Origin: a virus
Strand: one strand, 5' to 3'
DNA: 34,176 bases
Virus record (IMG/VR): IMGVR_UViG_3300045999_002453
Span: 1 to 34,176 of that record
Part shown: piece by piece, positions 29,392 through 34,176 of the stretch
Layout of the letters: each line of letters opens with the position of its first letter
Position numbering within the stretch: position 1 is the first letter of the stretch
The notes under the pieces: model-generated
What the model was told of the DNA's origin: nothing
Seen by the model: the letters and a program-made list of their open reading frames with translations, nothing else
Databases searched by the model: none
Translations under genes and position numbers: made by a program

Positions 29392-29769
29392 ATGCTCTAC
29401 ATTACCAAAGGTCAAAGCAATTCAGTAATCATAACTGGCCGGGAAAAGGTAACAATTACCTCGCCCGTTTATCTGTTGGTTTTTGACAGCCAAGTGAGTT
29501 ATGACCAGAAGGCTTTTATTGTAGCCGATAGCAGCACACACCCAGCAAGGTTTCAGGAATTCACATTCACCGAGGGCAGCACAGCGGCTAAAACCCTGCC
29601 CATTGGCACACATTATTGGAGGTTGTTTGCCCAGACCAGCCCCACTAATTTAGACCCTGATTTAGCCAACGAAGAAATAGACCGGGGTATTGCCGAAGTA
29701 AGCACATCACACACGAATTTCAATGACCATGAGGTCAACACCACCATAAAACAGCACCACATCGGATGA
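29392..29769 (+). CDS. Virion-associated small protein (125 aa)
   Basis: Start ATG at 29392 (a TTG one codon upstream is less likely). The product begins MLYITKGQSNSVIITGREKV, a beta-rich immunoglobulin-like small protein common near capsid and portal genes in Bacteroidota phages, with the phrase YLLVFDSQVS. The family has no known activity; a head decoration or tail accessory role is possible. It couples by ATGA to the portal gene. Confidence 0.65.
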   Translation: MLYITKGQSNSVIITGREKVTITSPVYLLVFDSQVSYDQKAFIVADSSTHPARFQEFTFTEGSTAAKTLPIGTHYWRLFAQTSPTNLDPDLANEEIDRGIAEVSTSHTNFNDHEVNTTIKQHHIG

Positions 29770-31670
29770 GTTTTGAACTATTAAAGATAACATTTGCGGA
29801 GTCAAAATTGCCAAAGTTCAAAGAACAAAAGCAAAAGGGCTTCGTTACCTATGGGGAAAAAAACGACTTCCCAGATACATTACTCGAATTCTACAAGCGC
29901 AGCCCAAAACACGGGGCTATTGTAAAGCAAAAAGCAAGGTTTACAGCCGGAAGTGAGTGTGTAATTGAAGGCAATCAGGCGGCTTTAAAGTTGATTGACT
30001 TTGTTAACCCTTATGAGGGGCTGCATGATTTCAAAGCAAAGTTGGCACTCGATTACGAGATATTCAATGGCTATTGTTTTGAGGTGCATTACAACAAGTT
30101 AGGGCAGATTGCAAAGTTTTACCATGTGGATTTCAGCAAAATCCGCACGAACGACCATAAGACCTACCTTTATTTGCATGACTGGCAGAAATACAAGGCA
30201 GATGAAGTAAGGATTTACGACCGATTTAACCCGGACACAGCAGAGCCGTTCAGCGTTCAGTTATACTATTACCGGGAATATGATGCAGGGCTGGGAGTTT
30301 ATCCGTTACCACCTTACATTCACGGGCTGCAATACATCGAAATTGATGTTGAGATAGCCAATTTCCACAATAACAACATCCGCAACGGGTTTTCAAACGG
30401 AACGCTGGTTCAATTGTTCAAAGGCGAACCAACACCGGAACAAGCGCGGAAGTTTGAACGGAAGTTTAAAGACCGCACCACCGGAACGGATAACGCTGGG
30501 GGCTTAATCATTCAGTTCAATGACGGCAATGAAAGACCTGCCGAGGTTAACCACATACAGCCCAGCGACATTGACAAACAATTCCTGCAACTGAATGAAA
30601 CCGTAAACAGCGAGATATTTACGGCTCACAACTTCCCACCTATCTTAATGGGTCAAAAATCAGACGGGCAACTTGGCGCGAGAAACGAATTGATTGAGGC
30701 GTATGAGATGTTCCATAAGAGCTATGTAAACAGCCGACAAGCAAGACTTGACGCTTCACTTGAATATGTTTGCGACTTTATATATCCGGGCGTACAGATA
30801 AGCACACAAGACAGCGAGTTTATCGGGCTTGATTATGTGGCACTTGCAAACACCGGGGTTATATCGGTAGATGAAGCCCGTGTCGCACTTGGGTTAGGCG
30901 AAGCGGAGCAGAAAGTTATTGACAGCGCACAGCGTATAATTGAAAGCATCAACAGCCTTTCGCCACTTGTTGCAAACAATGTGCTGTCAAACATGACCAT
31001 AAACGAAAAAAGGGCGTTGGCAGGTCTTGGACCAATAGCAGGTGGTGATGTATTACAAGCAGCACCACCAGCCGATGCAGCGTTCAAATTCAATGACTTT
31101 GAAAAGTGGCACGATGACGATTTAAAAGTGTTTGCTCAATTTGGACAGCCGGAAAGTCAGTTTGAAATGGTGAAGTTCAACTTTGCTGAACTTTCAGAAA
31201 AGGAACTTGCAATCATGGGCGCAGTTAACGACAACCCAAAGGCAAGTGTAAAAGAGATATCGACCGCTTCACGAATAGCCGAAGATGAGGTTATCAAAAT
31301 ACTTCGCGTGTTGCAAGATGCTGGCAAAATTGAGTGGACGAACACCGCGATTAAAATTACCGACATCGGGATAAACGACATCAGCGACAGCGGAGGCACA
31401 CCACGAATTGAACTGAGGTATAAATATAATGTAAGCCCCGAGGCAAAGCCATTAAAAACACAATCACGCCCGTTTTGCATTGAAATGGAAAAAATGAATA
31501 GGTTATATACCCGGCAGGATATTGACCAAATGACTGCGATTTTGGGTTATGATGTATGGAGGCGCAGGGGTGGCTGGTACACCGTGCCGGATAGCGAACC
31601 AGCAATACACTTGCCGCATTGTAGGCACGAATGGAAGCAGGTATATGTAAGGAGGCGCAACAATGGCTAA
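29766..31670 (+). CDS. Portal protein with C-terminal winged-helix and extra terminal domain (634 aa)
   Basis: Residues 1-400 have the portal layout: FYKRSPKHGAIVKQKARF near the N-terminus, RIYDRFNPDT, the long clip region, then NETVNSEIFTAHNFPPILMG and ARNELIEAYEMF, seen in portals of the SPP1/HK97 type. Residues about 472-535 (ELAIMGAVNDNPKASVKEIS, KILRVLQDAGKIEW) form a winged-helix-like segment, and 565-634 (SRPFCIEM, DVWRRRGGWYT, CRHEWKQVYV) resemble the tail end of a phage Mu F-like head domain. Portals form the DNA gate of the head; the added part may bind DNA or a minor head protein. Confidence 0.82.
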   Translation: MSFELLKITFAESKLPKFKEQKQKGFVTYGEKNDFPDTLLEFYKRSPKHGAIVKQKARFTAGSECVIEGNQAALKLIDFVNPYEGLHDFKAKLALDYEIFNGYCFEVHYNKLGQIAKFYHVDFSKIRTNDHKTYLYLHDWQKYKADEVRIYDRFNPDTAEPFSVQLYYYREYDAGLGVYPLPPYIHGLQYIEIDVEIANFHNNNIRNGFSNGTLVQLFKGEPTPEQARKFERKFKDRTTGTDNAGGLIIQFNDGNERPAEVNHIQPSDIDKQFLQLNETVNSEIFTAHNFPPILMGQKSDGQLGARNELIEAYEMFHKSYVNSRQARLDASLEYVCDFIYPGVQISTQDSEFIGLDYVALANTGVISVDEARVALGLGEAEQKVIDSAQRIIESINSLSPLVANNVLSNMTINEKRALAGLGPIAGGDVLQAAPPADAAFKFNDFEKWHDDDLKVFAQFGQPESQFEMVKFNFAELSEKELAIMGAVNDNPKASVKEISTASRIAEDEVIKILRVLQDAGKIEWTNTAIKITDIGINDISDSGGTPRIELRYKYNVSPEAKPLKTQSRPFCIEMEKMNRLYTRQDIDQMTAILGYDVWRRRGGWYTVPDSEPAIHLPHCRHEWKQVYVRRRNNG

Positions 31671-32217
31671 TTTTGCATTCTTTGTTTCAGAGCAGGATGT
31701 TAAGAAAAACACCCCCATTGATGAAAATGTGGACAGCAAAATTCTGCAAACGGCAATGCGTACGGCTCAGGATATCTACATCAGGGATATAATAGGCTCA
31801 GGTCTTTATGACAAGATTTGCGACGACATAAATGGGGCTGGTTTGGCAGGTGATTACCTCACATTGGTCAATAAATACATTGCGCCTTGCCTATACCACT
31901 ACATTGTAACCGAGTCAATGCTGCCTATGACCTTTAAAATGATGAATAAATCGGTCATGACAAGGGGTAGTGATAACTCAAACAGCGTAGATTTAGACCA
32001 ACTTACGCGAATTGAACGCGAATATCAGCACAAAGCGGAATACTACGCCCAAAGGTTGCGCGATTACCTTCTTGAAAACGACACTAAATTTCCGTTGTAC
32101 TTAAATCCGGGTGACGGCATAGATGTAATTAACCCACATTCTCAGGATATGCTGGGCGGTTTCTTCCTCGGATATGGTGAAGATGATTGTTTCTTAAACT
32201 ACGATTTCCCCAAATGA
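31663..32217 (+). CDS. Head-tail connector, DUF6712-like (184 aa)
   Basis: A helical protein beginning MANFAFFVSEQDVKKNTPIDENVD, with ILQTAMRTAQDIYIRDIIGSGL and LVNKYIAPCLYHYI, resembling the connector group that follows portals in Bacteroidota phages. Such proteins form the ring joining portal and tail. It overlaps the portal end by 8 nt and couples by ATGA to a small basic frame. Assignment from pattern and order. Confidence 0.72.
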   Translation: MANFAFFVSEQDVKKNTPIDENVDSKILQTAMRTAQDIYIRDIIGSGLYDKICDDINGAGLAGDYLTLVNKYIAPCLYHYIVTESMLPMTFKMMNKSVMTRGSDNSNSVDLDQLTRIEREYQHKAEYYAQRLRDYLLENDTKFPLYLNPGDGIDVINPHSQDMLGGFFLGYGEDDCFLNYDFPK

Positions 32218-32333
32218 GTAAAGTAAGAGAGAAAAACGAACAAAAGGCACTAATATACTTCAAAAAACATGGTAACGATAAACCAACTGCTAAACGCCCT
32301 TACAACAGCCGGAGAAAATCATCGGCAAATTAA
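32214..32333 (+). CDS. Small basic peptide overlapping the next gene (39 aa)
   Basis: A frame MSKVREKNEQKALIYFKKHG to RRKSSAN in ATGA overlap with the connector gene. It overlaps the next gene by 65 nt, which is long. The high Lys/Arg content and coupling resemble other short basic phage peptides here, but it may be a chance frame that fills the 51-nt gap between two genes. Confidence 0.4.
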   Translation: MSKVREKNEQKALIYFKKHGNDKPTAKRPYNSRRKSSAN

Positions 32334-32808
32334 GGCGGTCGTTACCAACCTTGATTACAATGTAGCCACAACGGGCGATACATTGTACCCATTGATGCGG
32401 ATATTCCCGGACGGCAGCCAAATTGACGGGGATAGAGTTGTTTATCGGTTTGCGCTGGCGGTTATGGACAGACACCGCGAAGATTTCACCGATGCGGTGG
32501 AACGCATAAGCGATATGCACCAAGTATTATTGGACATTTACGCGACACTCAGGTATATCTACCGCAACGATAGTTCAGGAATGTGGAAACTCGAAGACAG
32601 CGCGACACCTTTTTATGACGACAAAACCGACATCGTGGCAGGGGTTGCAAGTGTGTTCACATTTACGGCTTCAAATACCCGTGATTTCTGCGATGTACCT
32701 TCAAACGATTACGATTTTCCCGGATTGGATTTGTCGGGATTGCAGGTCATTGACGGGGGGTTTTACAATTCAAGTTTTTCAAACATAATTAACGGAGGCA
32801 TAGCGTGA
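32269..32808 (+). CDS. Neck or tail-terminator protein candidate (179 aa)
   Basis: Starts MVTINQLLNALTTAGENHRQ and contains DTLYPLMRIFPDGSQIDGDR and MDRHREDFTDAVERISDM, an alpha/beta pattern of phage tail-terminator or neck proteins that follow the connector. The C-terminal part (PSNDYDFPGLDLSGLQ) is less ordered. The position between connector and fibre genes supports this, without a firm family match. Confidence 0.62.
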   Translation: MVTINQLLNALTTAGENHRQIKAVVTNLDYNVATTGDTLYPLMRIFPDGSQIDGDRVVYRFALAVMDRHREDFTDAVERISDMHQVLLDIYATLRYIYRNDSSGMWKLEDSATPFYDDKTDIVAGVASVFTFTASNTRDFCDVPSNDYDFPGLDLSGLQVIDGGFYNSSFSNIINGGIA

Positions 32809-33566
32809 GTTACATAACCATAAAATTAAGACGCGGAACAGCGGCACAATGGACAGCACAAAACCCGGTATTAGCCGAAGGGGAATTTGGTGCTGAAACC
32901 GACACCCGAAAATTTAAAATCGGTAACGGGGTAGGGGCGTGGAACTCGCTGCAATATTGGGGTGGCTCAGGTGGTGGTGCGACCTTGTTTACTGACCTTA
33001 CCGATGTGCCGCAAAGTTACACCGGGCAGGGCGGCAAACTTGTAAGGGTTAAAGCAGATGCAAGTGGATTGGAGTTCTACACCCTTACAATTAGCAGTGG
33101 CGATGTAACAACAGCACTTGGCTTTACTCCCGAAAATGTGGCAAATAAATCCACAAGCGTTACAACGGATTTAGCTTCAAACACAAAGTACCCAAGCGTT
33201 AAAGCGGTTTATGATTGGGCGGTGGCGACATTCACCACAACCGCAGCGGTGGCAAGTCAAATAACAACTGCATTAAGCGGCTATGCAACTCAGGCTTATG
33301 TAACATCTCAGGGCTACATTACCAATGTCATCACGGCTTTGGGTTATACGCCCGAAAACAGCGCAAATAAGAAGACATCGTTGGCCGATAATAGCGACAC
33401 ATTCTACCCTTCGCAAAAGGCTGTTAAAACGGCTGTGGACGCGAAACAAGACACGCTGGTTTCAGGAACAAATATTAAGACAATTAACGGCAACAGCCTT
33501 CTTGGCGGTGGTGATTTAACCATAAGCGCAGGGGCGGACATATTAGAAATTCAAGTATTCTCATAA
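32805..33566 (+). CDS. Tail fibre protein with internal repeats (253 aa)
   Basis: Residues 1-50 (IKLRRGTAAQWTAQNPVLAE, KIGNGVGAWNSLQYW) match the head-attached N-terminal fold found in fibres with a hyaluronidase/major tropism type start. Two copies of a motif follow: ALGFTPENVANKST with KYPSVKAVYDW, and ALGYTPENSANKKT with FYPSQKAVKTAV, each a trimeric beta-shaft unit. The end is GNSLLGGGDLTISAGAD, typical of fibre shafts. It is one of three consecutive fibre or tip genes and overlaps neighbours. Confidence 0.75.
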   Translation: MSYITIKLRRGTAAQWTAQNPVLAEGEFGAETDTRKFKIGNGVGAWNSLQYWGGSGGGATLFTDLTDVPQSYTGQGGKLVRVKADASGLEFYTLTISSGDVTTALGFTPENVANKSTSVTTDLASNTKYPSVKAVYDWAVATFTTTAAVASQITTALSGYATQAYVTSQGYITNVITALGYTPENSANKKTSLADNSDTFYPSQKAVKTAVDAKQDTLVSGTNIKTINGNSLLGGGDLTISAGADILEIQVFS

Positions 33567-33928
33567 TGGCAACTTTTACCAAAATATTACTATCAGGCAG
33601 CACGGGCGGAAGACCGATAAAGCTCGCTGCATCGGGAACACCCGGAACAACTATTCACACTACTCAGGCAAGCAGCGGAGTTATTGATGAAGTATGGTTA
33701 TATGCAATCAATACAAGTGCGGCATCGGTTAACCTTACCATTGAATTAGGAGGCACAACTTCGCCTGATGACCAAATTATTGTCGCAATACCTGCGAAAT
33801 CAGGATTGAGCCTTGTTTTACCCGGTTGTGTGTTAAGTGGAGACAATTCAAGTGGGCGCACAATAAGGGCATTTGGTGCGAGTGCCAACAACATAAACCT
33901 TGTTGGGTATGTTAACCGGATTTCATAA
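33566..33928 (+). CDS. Small beta-rich virion protein (120 aa)
   Basis: Begins MATFTKILLSGSTGGRPIKL, with SSGVIDEVWLYAINTSAAS and NINLVGYVNRIS: a small all-beta protein that I recall from fibre gene clusters of Bacteroidota phages, likely a fibre cap or decoration. It starts one base after the previous coding end (shared A) and overlaps the next start in TAATG. Function is inferred from neighbours. Confidence 0.65.
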   Translation: MATFTKILLSGSTGGRPIKLAASGTPGTTIHTTQASSGVIDEVWLYAINTSAASVNLTIELGGTTSPDDQIIVAIPAKSGLSLVLPGCVLSGDNSSGRTIRAFGASANNINLVGYVNRIS

Positions 33929-34176
33929 TGGCTAATTCAAGGTTCGGTTTAAGAACAAGGCTGGGTTTGGTTCGGTCATATACAGAGGGCGTTGGTGCAA
34001 CCGATGCAGATGCAACGGCTTTTTTAAATGCGGCAGGAATAACCGATGCAACAATAACAGCAGCCATTCAGCAGCTTGTAATTGACTTAAAATTTTATTC
34101 TATATGGTCAAAATGCAAGGCTATTTATCCTTTTGTTGGTGGGTCTGCATCGGCACATAAATTTAATCTCAAAACT
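33928..34176 (+). CDS. Receptor-binding/tail-fibre type protein, N-terminal part (gene spans the genome join)
   Basis: Starts at ATG 33928 in TAATG overlap with the previous gene. The frame runs to the end of the window and, through the identical 126 bases, continues at position 1 to the stop at 720 for 279 residues in total. The N-terminal part (MANSRFGLRTRLGLVRS) is followed by a helix (TAFLNAAGITDATITAAIQ). The last codon ACT replaces GAC of the left copy and is probably a contig-end artefact. Confidence 0.8.
   Translation, partial: MANSRFGLRTRLGLVRSYTEGVGATDADATAFLNAAGITDATITAAIQQLVIDLKFYSIWSKCKAIYPFVGGSASAHKFNLKT
34048..34173. repeat. Terminal direct repeat, right copy
   Basis: Identical to bases 1-126; see the left copy. 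The three final bases of the window (34174-34176) do not match the left copy. Confidence 0.95.

Noticed and set aside
1-34176. CRISPR array, diversity-generating retroelement, integrase or repressor genes
   Set aside because: No regularly spaced direct repeats, no reverse transcriptase motifs, no integrase catalytic pattern and no clear lysogeny regulator were found.
1-34176. Stop-codon reassignment
   Set aside because: All recognised genes end properly at standard stops, with TAA, TAG and TGA all used, and no essential gene is broken by in-frame stops.

Overview
The window is an essentially complete genome of a tailed phage infecting a Bacteroidota host. The first 126 bases recur exactly at 34048-34173, so the molecule closes into a circle of about 34,047 bp, or is a circularly permuted linear genome assembled as a circle. 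One gene, a receptor-binding or tail-fibre type protein, spans the join (33928 onward through 720). The host assignment rests on promoters of the Bacteroidota form TTTG-N19/20-TAnnTTTG (minus strand near 5913, 10936 and 11899; plus strand near 19507 and 29265), A-rich start regions with little Shine-Dalgarno signal, and many protein families typical of Bacteroidota phages. No integrase or repressor was seen, so a lytic life style is the simplest reading. A long tape measure protein suggests a siphovirus.

Layout. (1) Plus strand 1-2548: end of the fibre gene, a chain of small overlapping genes including two holin-like membrane proteins, a spanin-like coiled-coil protein, and a cysteine peptidase/L,D-transpeptidase-like endolysin. 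(2) Minus strand 11891 down to 2549: the early and replication module. It holds an RMF/CrpP-like small protein, two DNA methyltransferases, a winged-helix replication protein with an iteron-like origin inside its gene, a TOPRIM primase-helicase, a DnaA-domain-IV protein, an SSB-like protein, a DUF3310 protein, a Rad52-type annealing protein, many small paralogous proteins, a metallophosphoesterase, and a tRNA gene interrupted at the anticodon loop. (3) Plus strand 11984-18656: HNH nuclease, sigma-like factor, two glycosyltransferase-like proteins, a SAM methyltransferase, a ParB-methyltransferase fusion, and small and large terminase. (4) Plus strand 18729-34047: tail chaperone pair joined by a likely -1 frameshift, a second unusual tRNA-like gene with its own promoter and hairpins, tail proteins, tape measure, head protease, scaffold, major capsid, tail tube candidate, portal, connectors and fibres.

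How it works together. Early minus-strand promoters place their -7 box only 4-8 nt from the start codon, implying nearly leaderless transcripts. The sigma-like protein at 12225 may direct late transcription. A ten-base motif, GGTACATTTA, occurs five times, and it (or a GTACATTT variant) lies 5-6 nt before four late start codons. Three DNA methyltransferases without matching restriction enzymes fit protection of phage DNA against host restriction.

The most unusual signal is the pair of tRNA-like genes on opposite strands. The first (2664 to 2549, minus) becomes a textbook 73-nt tRNA with loop CTTAAAG if one 43-nt insert is removed between positions 31 and 32. The second (19542-19649, plus) has intact acceptor, D and T arms but an oversized anticodon region. 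Both contain TTAAAT and CGAAA separated by exactly 25 nt.
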